From positions 94,848-158,847 of the forward strand of contig NZ_LMQB01000002.1 of the NCBI RefSeq assembly GCF_001424045.1: a DNA stretch of 64,000 nt, written 5' to 3'. Below, one piece after another: positions 53,260 to 63,888 of the stretch. The notes beneath the pieces are model-generated. The model ran no database searches. It was not told where the DNA came from and saw only the letters and a list, made by a program, of their open reading frames with translations. Every line of letters begins with the position of its first letter. The stretch's first letter is position 1. The position numbers and the translations under genes were made by a program. This stretch comes from Rhizobium sp. Leaf371. Its GTDB lineage: Bacteria; Pseudomonadota; Alphaproteobacteria; Rhizobiales; Rhizobiaceae.

Positions 53260-54643
53260 TTCGTACCTTTCCGGTGTCCGAGGCGGTCCACCATGGTCGA
53301 GAATCAACCGGTTTACCGTCTTTTCTGAATTCAATGTAAAGCGTTGGTCGATCTGTTTCCAGCGCCAAAGCCGCAGCACTCGCTACTCTTTTCGCGCCCA
53401 TCTGGCCAAGGGGTTCGCCGGCAACGACAAACTGGCCAGGCTGGACAGCGACCGTCTCCATCCCAGACAAAACAACAAGATAGCCGTCACCCGGATTGAG
53501 AATGATCATCTGTCCGTAGCTGCGGAACGCGCCGGAGAACATCACCCATCCATCCGCCGGGGCGGTTACCAGCGCGCCGGCTTCGGTGCGCAGCATCATG
53601 CCTTGCGAGGAATGCCCGGTGCCGTCGTCCTCGCCGTAGCGGCGCAGGACCGAGCCTGCGACGGGGAAGGCGAGTTTCTTCTGCAACTCGGAAAATTCGT
53701 ATGCCGGGGCAATACGGTTTTTGTCAGGCACCGCGTTGCGGGCCAACTCGCGTGCCGCCTCGCGTTCGGCCTCCGACAGGCGGGAGCGGGCTTCTTCCTC
53801 CGCGCGTGCCGCGTCGGCCGCAGCCCGCACCGAGCCGATCTCGCTTTCGAGCGAGCCGATCAGGCTCTGAAGGCTCGTTGCCTGGGAGGCCAGCTGCTCC
53901 GCCTTGCGCCGTTCGGCGGCCAGTTCCGTCGTGTTGCTGCTCTTGAGCTTTTCTTTCTCGGCCACCAGCATGTTCATCCGCCGCTCTTCCTCAAGCCGGG
54001 CGGTCATGTCGTTGCCGAGCGCCTGCTTCTGGGTCACGATATCGGAGCGCAGGCCGGCAAGAGCCTGCAGATCGGCAGCAAGGCTTTCCGTTTCGTGACG
54101 GATGCCCGGCACGACGGCGCCGAGAAGGATGGCGCTACGAACGGAGCCGAGGGCGTCTTCCGGCGTGACCAGAAGTGCAGGCGGCGGATTGCGGCCCATC
54201 CGCTGGAGGGCGGCGAGAACTTCTGCCAGCACCCCGCGCCGCGCCTTGAGCGACTGGTGGACGGTGTCTTCGCGAACGCGCAGATCGGCAAGCTTGGTCT
54301 CGCCATCCGCAATCTGTTGCTCGAGCGTCCGGCGCTTGCCGGCGGACTCCACCAGTGCCTGGCGCAGGGACTCGTTGGTCTTCTCGATGTCCGCGATCTC
54401 GGTCTGGAGCGCGCGCGCGCGCTCTTCCGAGACGCTGATGGTCTTCGACAGAGCGTCCAGTTCGATGCGGGTATTGTTGCGTCTCTGGGAGAGGGCGGCG
54501 GCGGGGTCCTCGGGCGCGGCTGCGGCCGGACGATCACCGCGCTCGGCCTCCTGCGCCTGCGCCGGCAGATCCAGCGAACCGAAGGACGTGAGCGCTACCG
54601 AGAAAAGAAGCGCTTGTCCGAGGCGGTGGGCACGCGGGTTCAT
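53249..54643 (-). CDS. envC: EnvC-like murein hydrolase activator (degenerate M23)
   Basis: A 464-residue exported protein: signal peptide (LGQALLFSVALTSFGSLDLP), a long coiled coil at about 50-310 (many heptads, for example KTISVSEERARALQTEIADI) and a C-terminal LytM/M23 domain. The active-site HxH is replaced (VVLSGMETVAV), as in EnvC-type activators that switch on amidases instead of cutting murein. ATG at 54643 was chosen for the signal peptide; TTG 54748 and ATG 54694 are in-frame alternatives. Coupled to ctpA. Confidence 0.87.
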   Translation of the reverse strand: MNPRAHRLGQALLFSVALTSFGSLDLPAQAQEAERGDRPAAAAPEDPAAALSQRRNNTRIELDALSKTISVSEERARALQTEIADIEKTNESLRQALVESAGKRRTLEQQIADGETKLADLRVREDTVHQSLKARRGVLAEVLAALQRMGRNPPPALLVTPEDALGSVRSAILLGAVVPGIRHETESLAADLQALAGLRSDIVTQKQALGNDMTARLEEERRMNMLVAEKEKLKSSNTTELAAERRKAEQLASQATSLQSLIGSLESEIGSVRAAADAARAEEEARSRLSEAEREAARELARNAVPDKNRIAPAYEFSELQKKLAFPVAGSVLRRYGEDDGTGHSSQGMMLRTEAGALVTAPADGWVMFSGAFRSYGQMIILNPGDGYLVVLSGMETVAVQPGQFVVAGEPLGQMGAKRVASAAALALETDRPTLYIEFRKDGKPVDSRPWWTASDTGKVRNDS

Positions 54644-54825
54644 CCGGTCGCCTGCCTCGACCTTTTCGCGTCTCGTCTGCCGGTTGCTGATCATCCCGCC
54701 ATCTGCCGTCGTCCGCCTTGCCCGAAGCTTGCCCTCAAAGATGGTCAAAGCCTTTTGTCACAAATGCGGCGCACGCATGGCCAAAGGCATGATGACGCAA
54801 GCTTGATGGCGCGGCGGCGCGTTGC

Positions 54826-55308
54826 TCAGACGCGGTGGTAGGGATGTCCGGAGAGGATGGTAACAGCGCGGTAGAGCTGTTCTGCAATGAGAATGCGGAC
54901 GAGCTGGTGGGGCCAGGTCAGGCGGCCGAGGCAGATGACGGCGTCCGCACGGGCGTGCAGATCAGGGTCGAGACCGTCCGCTCCACCGATCGCGATCGTC
55001 ATGTCGCGCTTCCCCTGATCGCGAAATCCGCCGATGAGGTCGGCCAAGGCAGGGGAGTCCAGGTGTTTGCCGCGCTCGTCCAGCAGAATGAGAAGACCCG
55101 CCTCCGGCAGCGACTTCAACAGCTGGGCACCTTCCTCGCGCTTGCGCGTCTCGCTGGAGGAGGCGCGGCTTTCGGCGATCTCCGTCATTCGCCCGGCCTC
55201 GAGCCCGATCGCCGGGCCGGCCTTGGCGAAGCGATCGAGATAGCGCGCCGCAAGATCCTTCTCCGGGCCGGCTTTCAGGCGCCCGACAGCAAAAAGTCCG
55301 ATTTTCAC
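54826..55308 (-). CDS. rlmH: 23S rRNA (pseudouridine1915-N3)-methyltransferase
   Basis: A 160-residue SPOUT methyltransferase acting on the 70S ribosome at pseudouridine 1915 of helix 69. It starts MKIGLFAVGRLKAGPEKDL and carries the SAM-knot features TIAIGGADGL and RLTWPHQLVRILIAEQLYRA with terminal SGHPYHR. The start is GTG at 55308 with GGAGG 7 bases upstream; the length is exactly that of the family. Confidence 0.95.
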   Translation of the reverse strand: MKIGLFAVGRLKAGPEKDLAARYLDRFAKAGPAIGLEAGRMTEIAESRASSSETRKREEGAQLLKSLPEAGLLILLDERGKHLDSPALADLIGGFRDQGKRDMTIAIGGADGLDPDLHARADAVICLGRLTWPHQLVRILIAEQLYRAVTILSGHPYHRV

Positions 55309-55475
55309 CCTCTGGCCTCCGGCACAGCAATGTCTTGGCCAACCGTCTCCGTGTCGGCCCTCGTCCGTATGATGCATGTCAGCCGCATTTCAAGACGGCC
55401 GTGCATCTGCTGCACCCTTCGACGCACGCGTCATGGGTTCGTCGAAGCCTTGATGTCAAGGATCGGCGTCGAGGT

Positions 55476-55931
55476 TCAGTGGCGCGTGCCGTCATCCATT
55501 TCGGGCGCCGCCCACATCCGCTCGATGTTGTAGAATTCGCGGATTTCGGGACGGAACACATGGATGATGATATCGCCGGCGTCGATCAGCACCCAGTCGG
55601 CCGTCTCCAGGCCTTCGACCCGGGGGGACCCCAAGCCTTCGTCCTTCATGTCGGATACCAAGTGATCGGAGATCGCTGCAACATGGCGGCTCGATCGCCC
55701 GGAGACCACAACCATGTAGTCGCCCAGCGCCGATTTTCCGGCAATGTTGATCGTGACAATATCTTCTGCCTTTGAGTCCTCGAGGCTGGCGAGGACCAGT
55801 TGAAGTGCCCGGTCGGCGGCATCGTCGCCACGTTCCGTGCTTTTCGGGAAGATGCGGGTGACATTTCCCTTGGCGTGTACTGTTGTCAGAGTTTTTCCTT
55901 TCCCAATGACCAGAACATGCACGTTCGGCAC
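55476..55931 (-). CDS. rsfS: Ribosome silencing factor
   Basis: Binds L14 on the 50S subunit and blocks joining with 30S in stationary phase. The conserved RsfS core runs from ADRALQLVLASLEDSKAEDI through IAGKSALGDYMVVVSGRSSR and ETADWVLIDAGDIIIHVFRP to EFYNIERMW. At 151 residues it has about 35 extra N-terminal residues (MPNVHVLVIGKGKTL...), so an internal start is possible. In the rlmH-rsfS-nadD housekeeping order. Confidence 0.93.
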   Translation of the reverse strand: MPNVHVLVIGKGKTLTTVHAKGNVTRIFPKSTERGDDAADRALQLVLASLEDSKAEDIVTINIAGKSALGDYMVVVSGRSSRHVAAISDHLVSDMKDEGLGSPRVEGLETADWVLIDAGDIIIHVFRPEIREFYNIERMWAAPEMDDGTRH

Positions 55932-56022
55932 ATCTTGCGCCGGGCAGCCGCTTGTCGGACGGCGACCTCGATAAATGTAGTCATCAAAGCCTTAAGGTTT
56001 CAAGACGCCCGCGAAAAGATCG

Positions 56023-56655
56023 TCAGCCCCGCACAGGCTTGGCCGCCCGCAAGGCACTCGAACTCAAGGGCGATCGCGGGCCGTGGAGGAAAGTCCAGGC
56101 CGGCGCCGGGCGCCGGGCCAGAAGGGCCGCATCCTCCTCGTCGACGCGGGCGTAGTCGAAGGTTTGCGCCATCTTCGAGGAAAGATAGGCAAGGGTCGCG
56201 CCTGGGCGATCGACGACGGCGATGGGCACGCTGCGGGCAATCTCCTGCCAGCGCTGCCAGCGATCGAAGGTTTTCAGATTGTCGGCGCCCATGACCCAGA
56301 CGAAGTGGATGGCCGGATTTCGGGCGCGGATCTTTTCGAGCGTCCGTGCGGTGTAGCTCTGCCCGAGCGTCTGCTCGAACGCTGTCACCTTGATGCGCGG
56401 GCTTTCCGTGATGGCTTCGCTCAGCGCGATGCGATCGGCGAGCGACGCCAGTTCGCGCCGGCTCTTCAGCGGGTTGCCCGGCGTCACCATCCACCACAGC
56501 TGGTCGAGCCTCAGCCGACGCAGGGCAATATCGGCCACCAGCACGTGCCCGTCATGCGGCGGGTTGAACGAGCCGCCGAACAGGCCGACGGTCATGCCCG
56601 GCTCGACATGCGGCATTCGCAGATAGCGGTCGGCGACGCCTGCGTTTCCCGTCAC
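56023..56655 (-). CDS. nadD: Nicotinate-nucleotide adenylyltransferase
   Basis: Converts nicotinate mononucleotide and ATP to deamido-NAD. The nucleotidyltransferase motif GLFGGSFNPPHDGH, WWMVTPGNPLK and the C-terminal SPLSSSALR (ISSTxLR type) are present. It directly abuts the proA stop codon. The frame begins with GTG at 56655; ATG at 56616 (MPHVEPGMTVGLFGGSFNPP) is an alternative start, and neither has a strong ribosome binding site. Confidence 0.94.
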   Translation of the reverse strand: MTGNAGVADRYLRMPHVEPGMTVGLFGGSFNPPHDGHVLVADIALRRLRLDQLWWMVTPGNPLKSRRELASLADRIALSEAITESPRIKVTAFEQTLGQSYTARTLEKIRARNPAIHFVWVMGADNLKTFDRWQRWQEIARSVPIAVVDRPGATLAYLSSKMAQTFDYARVDEEDAALLARRPAPAWTFLHGPRSPLSSSALRAAKPVRG

Positions 56656-57936
56656 CTAAGGCCGAACCTGTCCGGTGCCGTGCACGCGATACTGGAAGGA
56701 GGTCAGCTGCTCGACGCCCACAGGTCCGCGCGCATGCATCTTGCCGGTGGAAATGCCGATCTCGCCGCCCATGCCGAATTCGCCGCCGTCGGCAAACTGG
56801 GTCGAGGCATTGTGCAGGAGAATGGCGCTATCGATCTCGGTGAAGAAGCGGCCGACCACCTCGGGGTTCTCGGCGATGACGGCCTCCGTGTGGGAGGACG
56901 ACCAGAGAGCGATATGCTCGATCGCGCCGGAAATGCCCTCGACCATCCGCACCGCGATGATGGCATCGAGATATTCGGTCGCCCAGTCCTCCTCCGTGGC
57001 AGCGATCAGGCCGGGGACGATGGCCCGAACCGCGTCGTCGCCGCGCACTTCGCAGCCGGCGGCCTGCAGCGCGGCAACCAGCGGCGCGACGAAGCGTGCA
57101 GCACCGGCCGTGTCGATCAGCAGCGTCTCCGCCGAGCCGCAGACGCCGGTGCGGCGCATCTTGGCGTTGACGATGATGTCGCGCGCCATGTCGAGATCCG
57201 CCGATGCATCGACATAGACATGGCACAAGCCTTCCAGATGCGCGAAGACGGGCACGCGGGCCTCGTTCTGGACGCGGGCGACGAGGCTCTTGCCGCCGCG
57301 CGGCACGATCACGTCGATCGCACCGTTCAGCCCGGTGAGCATGGCGCCGACGGCGGCGCGGTCGGCGACCGGAACCATCTGGATCGCATGCTCGGGAAGG
57401 CCGGCCGAAGCCAGACCCTCCAGCAGGCAGGCGTGGATCGCCTGCGAGGAATGGAGGCTGTCGGAGCCGCCGCGCAGGATCACCGGATTGCCGGCCTTCA
57501 GGCACAGCGCACCCGCATCCGCCGTCACGTTCGGCCGGCTTTCATAGATGACACCGATGACGCCGAGCGGCGTGCGGACGCGCTGGATGCGCAGGCCGTT
57601 CGGCCTGTCCCACTCGGCGATGACGTCGCCAACCGGATCCGGCAGAGCGGCGATATCGCGAATGGCGCTCGCCATGCTCGCCACGCGCTCTTCGCTCAGC
57701 GTCAGCCTGTCGATGAAGGCGGCGGCAACGCCGGTTTCCCGCGCATTTTCCAGATCGAGCGCATTGGCCGAGAGGATCTCGGCCGTCCGCTTGACGATCG
57801 CCTCCGCCATGGCCATCAGGGCTGCGGTCTTCTGCGCCGGCAGCGCCATGGCGAGCGGCCGGGCCGAAGCCTTGGCCTGCCGGCCGATGGTCGCCATCAG
57901 GTCCTGGATTTCGCGCTTGCGGGGATCGTCAAGCAT
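56656..57936 (-). CDS. proA: Gamma-glutamyl phosphate reductase
   Basis: Second enzyme of proline synthesis, reducing gamma-glutamyl phosphate with NADPH to glutamate semialdehyde. The 426-residue protein has the aldehyde dehydrogenase-like fold with [32 protein letters not shown] and the catalytic cysteine in [13 protein letters not shown]. It overlaps the proB stop by 8 bases, so the two consecutive enzymes are translationally coupled. Confidence 0.96.
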   Translation of the reverse strand: MLDDPRKREIQDLMATIGRQAKASARPLAMALPAQKTAALMAMAEAIVKRTAEILSANALDLENARETGVAAAFIDRLTLSEERVASMASAIRDIAALPDPVGDVIAEWDRPNGLRIQRVRTPLGVIGVIYESRPNVTADAGALCLKAGNPVILRGGSDSLHSSQAIHACLLEGLASAGLPEHAIQMVPVADRAAVGAMLTGLNGAIDVIVPRGGKSLVARVQNEARVPVFAHLEGLCHVYVDASADLDMARDIIVNAKMRRTGVCGSAETLLIDTAGAARFVAPLVAALQAAGCEVRGDDAVRAIVPGLIAATEEDWATEYLDAIIAVRMVEGISGAIEHIALWSSSHTEAVIAENPEVVGRFFTEIDSAILLHNASTQFADGGEFGMGGEIGISTGKMHARGPVGVEQLTSFQYRVHGTGQVRP

Positions 57937-59121
57937 GGATGTCGCTCCTCTTCGTCTCCATCTGCGTTTCCGACCCCGGCGTCGTGCTTTCCTGCAGCGC
58001 GCCGGTCATGACGAGATCGTCACGATGCACCATCGCGGCACGACCGGCATAGCCGAGGATTGCCGCGATTTCTCCCGATTTCCGGCCTGCGATCTGCCGC
58101 GTTTCGTCGGCGTCGTAGCCGGCAAGGCCGCGGGCGATCTCGCGCCCGTTCCCACTGAGGATCGCGATCGTATCGCCGCGACTGAAGGAGCCGGTGACGT
58201 CGCGCACGCCGGCCGGCAGCAGGCTCTTGCCGGAACGCAAGGCCGTTTCCGCGCCTGTATCGATGGCAAGGCTGCCGGAGGGCAGCAATTGCCCGGCGAT
58301 CCATGTCTTGCGGGCCGTCACGGGCGTGGTGGACGGTGCAAACCACGAGGAGCGCGCGCCTTCGGCAAGAGCGCTCAAAGGATGATCGACCTTGCCCGAA
58401 GCGATGATCATCGCGCAGCCGGCGCCGGTCGCCATCTTGCCGGCATCGATCTTCGTGCGCATGCCGCCCCGCGAGAGTTCAGAGGCGGCACCGCCGGCCA
58501 TCGCCTCGATTTCGGGCGTAATTGACGGGATGATCTCGAGAAACGCTGCCTGCGGGTCGAGATGCGGCGGCGCCGTGTAGAGGCCGTCGATATCGGAAAG
58601 CAGGACGAGCAGGTCCGCGCCGATCATGGTGGCGACGCGCGCGGCCAGCCGGTCGTTGTCGCCATAGCGGATTTCGCTGGTGGCGACCGTGTCGTTCTCG
58701 TTGATGATGGGGATGGCGCCCATTTTCAGGAGCTGCTTCATCGTCGCGCGGGCGTTCAGATACCGTCGGCGCTCTTCGGTGTCGCCGAGCGTCAGCAGAA
58801 CCTGCCCGGCGATGATTGCATCCCGCGACAGGCTTTCCGACCAGGCCCGTGCCAGCGCGATCTGCCCGACCGCCGCCGCCGCCTGGCTCTCCTCCAGCTT
58901 GAGAGCGCCGGCCGGCAGCTTCAGCACCGAGCGGCCGAGCGCAATGGCGCCCGAGGAGACCACGAGAACATCGACGCCCTTTGCTTTCAGCGCCGCAATA
59001 TCGGCGCAGATGGCGTCGAGCCATGTCGTCTTCAGCCCGCGCGCGCCATCGACCAGCAGCGCCGATCCGATCTTGATGACAATCCGCCGATAGGTCGAAA
59101 GCGGCTTGCGGGCAGCACGCA

Positions 59122-59122
<1 letters not shown>
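57929..59122 (-). CDS. proB: Glutamate 5-kinase
   Basis: First, feedback-inhibited enzyme of proline synthesis. The 397-residue protein combines an amino-acid kinase domain ([49 protein letters not shown]) with a C-terminal PUA domain ([20 protein letters not shown]). The ATG shares its first base with the obgE stop. Confidence 0.96.
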
Positions 59123-60210
<1,088 letters not shown>

Positions 60211-60270
60211 TCAAAGAAATCCTTCATGCAGGCGGCTCCGGCCGCAAGGCTAAAGCCGCCTGCAAGATCC

Positions 60271-60879
60271 TTATATCGCGGGGACGAACCCGTCCCGCGT
60301 GAGGCGTGTCTCGATCCGGTTGACCGCCCCGCCCCGCGCCGGGACATAGACATCCGAGATGCCCGTGATCGCGAAACCGAGCTTGGCCTGAACCTTCAGC
60401 GAAGCCGTGTTGTCGGCAAAGACGCCGGACAACAGGACGCAGTCGGGCCGCTGCCGGAAGAACGTCTCGATGAGGGCAGTGGCAGCTTCGCTCATGATGC
60501 CGCGGCCCCAGGCCTGCCGGTTCAGCCAGTAACCGAGGTGCCAGCCGTTCGCCAGTCTCTCGATCGAGACCATGCCGATATGGACATCGCCCTTTTCGGT
60601 GATCGCCGCGTTCCAGGCGGTGCCGGCATTGGCCTGCGTTTCCAGCCACTCCCGCGCATCGTCCAGATGATAGGGCTGGGGCACACGCATGAGCATGCGC
60701 GCGACGCCGAAGTCGCAGAGCGAAGCGGTGATCGCCGCCGCATCGGACAGGGCATGCGGCCGCAGGATCAGACGCGGTGTCCGGATGACCGGGCAGGGTG
60801 GCAAGGCTCCCGAGGTCAGGCTCCTTGCGCCCGAGATCTCGGGCTTCAACCGTGCTGGCCTGTCAAGGTCGAGCGTCAT
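60271..60879 (-). CDS. GNAT-family N-acetyltransferase (RimJ/RimL type), first of pair
   Basis: A 202-residue acetyltransferase. PRLILRPHALSDAAAI at about 35 is the RimJ/RimL-like start, and the acetyl-CoA loop is NRQAWGRGIMSEAATALIET. GGAGG precedes the ATG by 7 bases, and it overlaps the upstream GNAT gene by 4 bases. The neighbours (ribosomal proteins, obgE) make a ribosomal-protein or other protein substrate plausible, but this is inference. Confidence 0.9.
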   Translation of the reverse strand: MTLDLDRPARLKPEISGARSLTSGALPPCPVIRTPRLILRPHALSDAAAITASLCDFGVARMLMRVPQPYHLDDAREWLETQANAGTAWNAAITEKGDVHIGMVSIERLANGWHLGYWLNRQAWGRGIMSEAATALIETFFRQRPDCVLLSGVFADNTASLKVQAKLGFAITGISDVYVPARGGAVNRIETRLTRDGFVPAI

Positions 60880-61508
60880 CGTCCGCCTCCCCAGCTTCTG
60901 AGCGAGATCCAGGTCTTGCGATCCAGCCGGAACCACTCGACCGGAACCATTCCGCCCAGTGCCAGGCTGCCGACCATGCCGCCGCCCTGATACTGGAACC
61001 CGCACTTCTGGATGACCCGCCGCGAAGCGACGTTCATCACCCGGCAGCGGGCATCCAGCTGGGCGATGTCGCGCGTGCGGAAAGCCATGTCGATCAGCGC
61101 CTGGGCGGCTTCGGTCGCATAGCCCTTGTTCCAGTGCGGCTCACCCAGCCAGTAGCCGAGCTCGGCGGTGCGCCCATCCTCGTGCGGCTCGACACCGCAG
61201 CACCCGAGAAAGGCGCCCGTGTCCGCTTTGGTGATGGCATAGACGCACTTGCCAATCGTGCCGGCATTCGTGCGTCGCACGAAATCCGCGGCATCCGCCA
61301 CCGTGTAGGGATGCGGCATGCGCGAAACCATGGTGGCGATGTTGGCGTTGTTGGCAAGATGGGCAAGGGCGTCGATATCGTCTTCATGGGGCGCGCGCAG
61401 GACGAGCCGTGGTGACAACAATATCGGGCAATCGGTCCTTGACCGTTGCGGCCTCGGCCGCTCGTCGGGAAACCTCAGCGGGTCTTCCCGTAACAGTTCG
61501 CTCTGCAT
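60876..61508 (-). CDS. GNAT-family N-acetyltransferase (RimJ/RimL type), second of pair
   Basis: A 210-residue acetyltransferase similar in layout to its neighbour: SPRLVLRAPHEDDIDALAHL, DGRTAELGYWLGEPHWNKGY and ATEAAQALIDMAF for the acetyl-CoA loop, and VASRRVIQKCGFQYQGGG near the end. The two genes probably arose by duplication, as the core segments align around R-L-[IV]-L-R and G-Y-W-L. Expressed with obgE/proBA downstream; separated from rpmA by a terminator. Confidence 0.9.
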   Translation of the reverse strand: MQSELLREDPLRFPDERPRPQRSRTDCPILLSPRLVLRAPHEDDIDALAHLANNANIATMVSRMPHPYTVADAADFVRRTNAGTIGKCVYAITKADTGAFLGCCGVEPHEDGRTAELGYWLGEPHWNKGYATEAAQALIDMAFRTRDIAQLDARCRVMNVASRRVIQKCGFQYQGGGMVGSLALGGMVPVEWFRLDRKTWISLRSWGGGR

Positions 61509-61527
61509 GTCTCGTCCTCCAGACGTG

Positions 61528-61563
61528 AAAAAGGGGAGTTGGGTCTTGCCCCATCTCCCCTTT
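61528..61563 (-). terminator. Terminator of the rplU-rpmA operon
   Basis: GGGGAG / CTCCCC stem, extended by inner GGG/CCC pairing. On the minus strand a T run follows (AAAAA at 61528-61532 on the plus strand), 70-100 bases after the rpmA stop. Confidence 0.8.
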
Positions 61564-61631
61564 GTCGTGGTCTGAACCTGAAACGGCCAGCCGGGTCGAT
61601 GAGACGCCGGCTGTTTTAGAGCGCTACCGGC

Positions 61632-61901
61632 TTATTCCGCTGCTTCTGCTTTCGGCATGACCGAGACGTACACGCGGCCATTGGCCTTCGTGCGGAAGTC
61701 CACATTGCCTGTCGTCAGCGAGAAAATGGTGTGGTCCTTGCCGAGGCCGACATTGGCGCCCGGATGCCACTTCGTCCCGCGCTGGCGCAGGATGATGTTG
61801 CCTGGAATGACGGCTTCGCCGCCGAACTTCTTCACGCCAAGGCGCTTGGATTCCGAATCGCGACCGTTACGCGACGAACCGCCAGCTTTTTTGTGTGCCA
61901 T
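61632..61901 (-). CDS. rpmA: 50S ribosomal protein L27
   Basis: An 89-residue L27. The N-terminus [20 protein letters not shown] is the conserved flexible tail that reaches the peptidyl-transferase centre, followed by [11 protein letters not shown] and [16 protein letters not shown]. Encoded 30 bases after rplU in the usual two-gene operon. Confidence 0.98.
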   Translation of the reverse strand: MAHKKAGGSSRNGRDSESKRLGVKKFGGEAVIPGNIILRQRGTKWHPGANVGLGKDHTIFSLTTGNVDFRTKANGRVYVSVMPKAEAAE

Positions 61902-61931
61902 GGGTCTTCTCCTTTAAACCTTCGATCGATC

Positions 61932-62249
61932 TTACTTGGCGCCTGCGATGTCCAGGATACGGACAGTCGTCTGGTGCTGGCGATGGCCGCGCGTGCGCTT
62001 GGAGTTCTGGCGACGGCGCTTCTTGAAGGCGATGACCTTCTTGGCGCGGCCATGGCCGACAACTTCCGCGCTGACGATCGCGCCTTCGACGAAGGGAAGG
62101 CCGATCGTGGCGTCGGCGCCGACGCCGACCATCAGGATCTCGGTGAATTCGATCTTGTCGCCCTCGGCGCCATCCAGCTTTTCGATGGTGATGACGTCGT
62201 TTGCGGCTACGCGGTACTGCTTACCGCCGGTCTTGATGACTGCGAACAT
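61932..62249 (-). CDS. rplU: 50S ribosomal protein L21
   Basis: A 105-residue L21 starting [14 protein letters not shown] with the basic [19 protein letters not shown] 23S rRNA-binding segment. AAGGACAAG precedes the ATG at 62249; the frame extends 22 codons upstream without similarity. The candidate promoter lies about 200 bases upstream, implying a long leader. Confidence 0.98.
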   Translation of the reverse strand: MFAVIKTGGKQYRVAANDVITIEKLDGAEGDKIEFTEILMVGVGADATIGLPFVEGAIVSAEVVGHGRAKKVIAFKKRRRQNSKRTRGHRQHQTTVRILDIAGAK

Positions 62250-62585
62250 GTCTTGTCCTTGTCTGTTCGGTCCGGCTCTGTCCCAACAGGTTCCGAATGC
62301 TCGGAAACCGGTCATGAACGGCCGTCTTTTTATCAGTCGGAATGGCCAAGGGAAGGTTCTCCCCGGCCGACGAAGCGAATACCCTCTCGGACATCCGGAT
62401 GACGTGACGCCGCAACCCCATCACGGAGTTCGCACCACTTCAGATGCGCCCGTTACGCGAACTTTAGAAAACTGTCAAGGTAAAAGCCCTGAAATCCTTC
62501 CCATTCAAGCCTTTCTCCCTCTTGCCATCCCCCCGAACTGCCGCTATGAACCGCCTCGCGCTTCCAAAGCGCCTTCTGACCCCGC
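62250..62585. other. 336-base region between rplU and tRNA-Ser
   Basis: Contains the presumed rplU leader and promoter (62450-62478, minus strand) and the unassigned promoter of the divergent tRNA. No gene is supported; an open frame starting in the tRNA and reading back across this region is a known artefact. Confidence 0.5.
62450..62478 (-). promoter_or_regulatory. Candidate rplU promoter
   Basis: On the minus strand CTTGACA (-35 TTGACA at 62473-62478) and TAACGG (62450-62455) are separated by 17 bases. Transcripts would carry a leader of about 190 bases before rplU. Confidence 0.4.
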
Positions 62586-62675
62586 GGAGAGGTGGCAGAG
62601 TGGTCGAATGCACCGCACTCGAAATGCGGCATGCCTGCAAGGGCATCGTGGGTTCAAATCCCACCCTCTCCGCCA
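62586..62675 (+). tRNA. tRNA-Ser (anticodon CGA)
   Basis: A 90-base type II tRNA: acceptor stem GGAGAGG pairs with CCTCTCC, discriminator G and an encoded CCA (62673-62675). The anticodon stem CCGCA/TGCGG holds the loop CTCGAAA with CGA at 62620-62622. A long variable arm and the T loop GTTCAAATC follow. It reads UCG codons. Its 3' end faces an integrase gene, so it is the probable insertion site of a mobile element. Confidence 0.96.
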
Positions 62676-62765
62676 TAATTTGGGTCACTCTTCCCCAATT
62701 ACCCGCAAGCCCTTGAGTTTCTTCGCGAATTTCTGACCGTCTGCCCTCAAAAGGGAAGTTCAGTC

Positions 62766-63888
62766 ATGAATGTATCGCGCATTGTATCGCTCCATGTACA
62801 GTCCGATGTATCGCCGGACGCGGAAATCATTTCCGCGAAGAAACGGAATCGCAAGCTTAAAAAGCGATCCTCCGGGCTCTATCTGGTCAGAAGCGGCGGC
62901 ATCTACCTTTTTCAGATCAGATTGCCGAAACGCATCGGCGGCGGTGCTGGCTCACGCCCGATTCGAGTGAGCATCGGCGCCATTTCGCATCAGAAAGCCA
63001 GAGAGATGGCCGACGCGCTTGCTGCGCTGGCCCGCAACGCGTTTAGGGAGATCGAGAAAAGAATGGACGACCCGACGGGATTCGATCTTTCGAGTATGTG
63101 GAGTGGCTTGTTCGCCGAGGACATCGCGGCCGATGACTGGCCATTCGAATTTGCCACCCTGATTCTGAAGGGTGGTCTGTTCGATCTGGACAAGCCCGCC
63201 CGCCCGCCCACTCCTGGGGAAGCCAAGGGGCTGGAACTGATGCGCGGTCTCGTTCGCATCGGTCAGCAGGTTTCGGCCAAGCAAGCTGGACAGCCGTACG
63301 ACGAGATAATTGCCGACAACGCGGAGATGCTCGTCGCCAGCCATATTGGAAAATATGGACAAAGCCGTTCCTCCTACGCCTGTCCCGGAGCAGCTGTATA
63401 CCTCAACAAAGCTCTTAACTGTTCCGTTACCGTCGCTGCCGGATGCGACGACCTCGGAGTCCGTAATCATTACACCTACAGGCGGCAGGAAGAAGCGCCT
63501 GATTAGTGCCGACGTTGTCCCCGCCTTTATGCTTGATCGCCGTTCCGCCGATAGACCGCCATCGACGAAAGTTCTGTTCAGCGCGGTCGCGTCCGAGTAC
63601 CTCGCGGCTCGGCGGGCGTCGAAGTTGGGGAGGAACAACGACATCGAAACGGCGGAAAGCCGTCTGAACCTGTTTGTCGAACTGATCGGCGATCATCCCG
63701 TGGATACCTATACAGCGACAGACCTGCAGGCATTCATCGAATTTCTGAAATTCTGGCCGAGCAATGCAAAGGACAGGCCGGATCACCTTTCGGCCCGCGA
63801 TATCGTCGATTCCAACCGCGATCTGAGGAGCAAGCCTCTTGCCCGCAAGACGCTCGAGGAAGGGTATCTGGCGGTCGTGAAATCGGCT
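62766..63888 (+). pseudogene. Phage-type tyrosine integrase, frameshifted and truncated
   Basis: The first part (ATG 62766, GGGAAG ribosome binding site) encodes an N-terminal integrase region with RSSGLYLVRSGGIYLFQIRL, the short domain typical of Rhizobiales genomic-island integrases. Near 63340-63370 the coding frame shifts forward by one base: the first frame runs on to a stop at 63506 with implausible sequence, while integrase-like sequence continues in the next phase (VLFSAVASEYLAARRASK, RLNLFVELIGDHPVDTYTAT, LQAFIEFL) to about 63888. There the IS21-like end begins. The catalytic R-H-R-Y domain is absent, so the gene is dead. Confidence 0.75.

Noticed and set aside
56086..56096. GAGGAAAGTCC, resembling the conserved core of RNase P RNA
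   Set aside because: It lies in the nadD coding region and the other conserved RNase P segments (ACAGAAA and the matching partner) are absent nearby. Chance match.
62464..62688. 74-residue minus-strand frame with ERVGFEPTMPLQACRISS
   Set aside because: This is the well-known spurious protein produced by reading a tRNA-Ser gene backwards.
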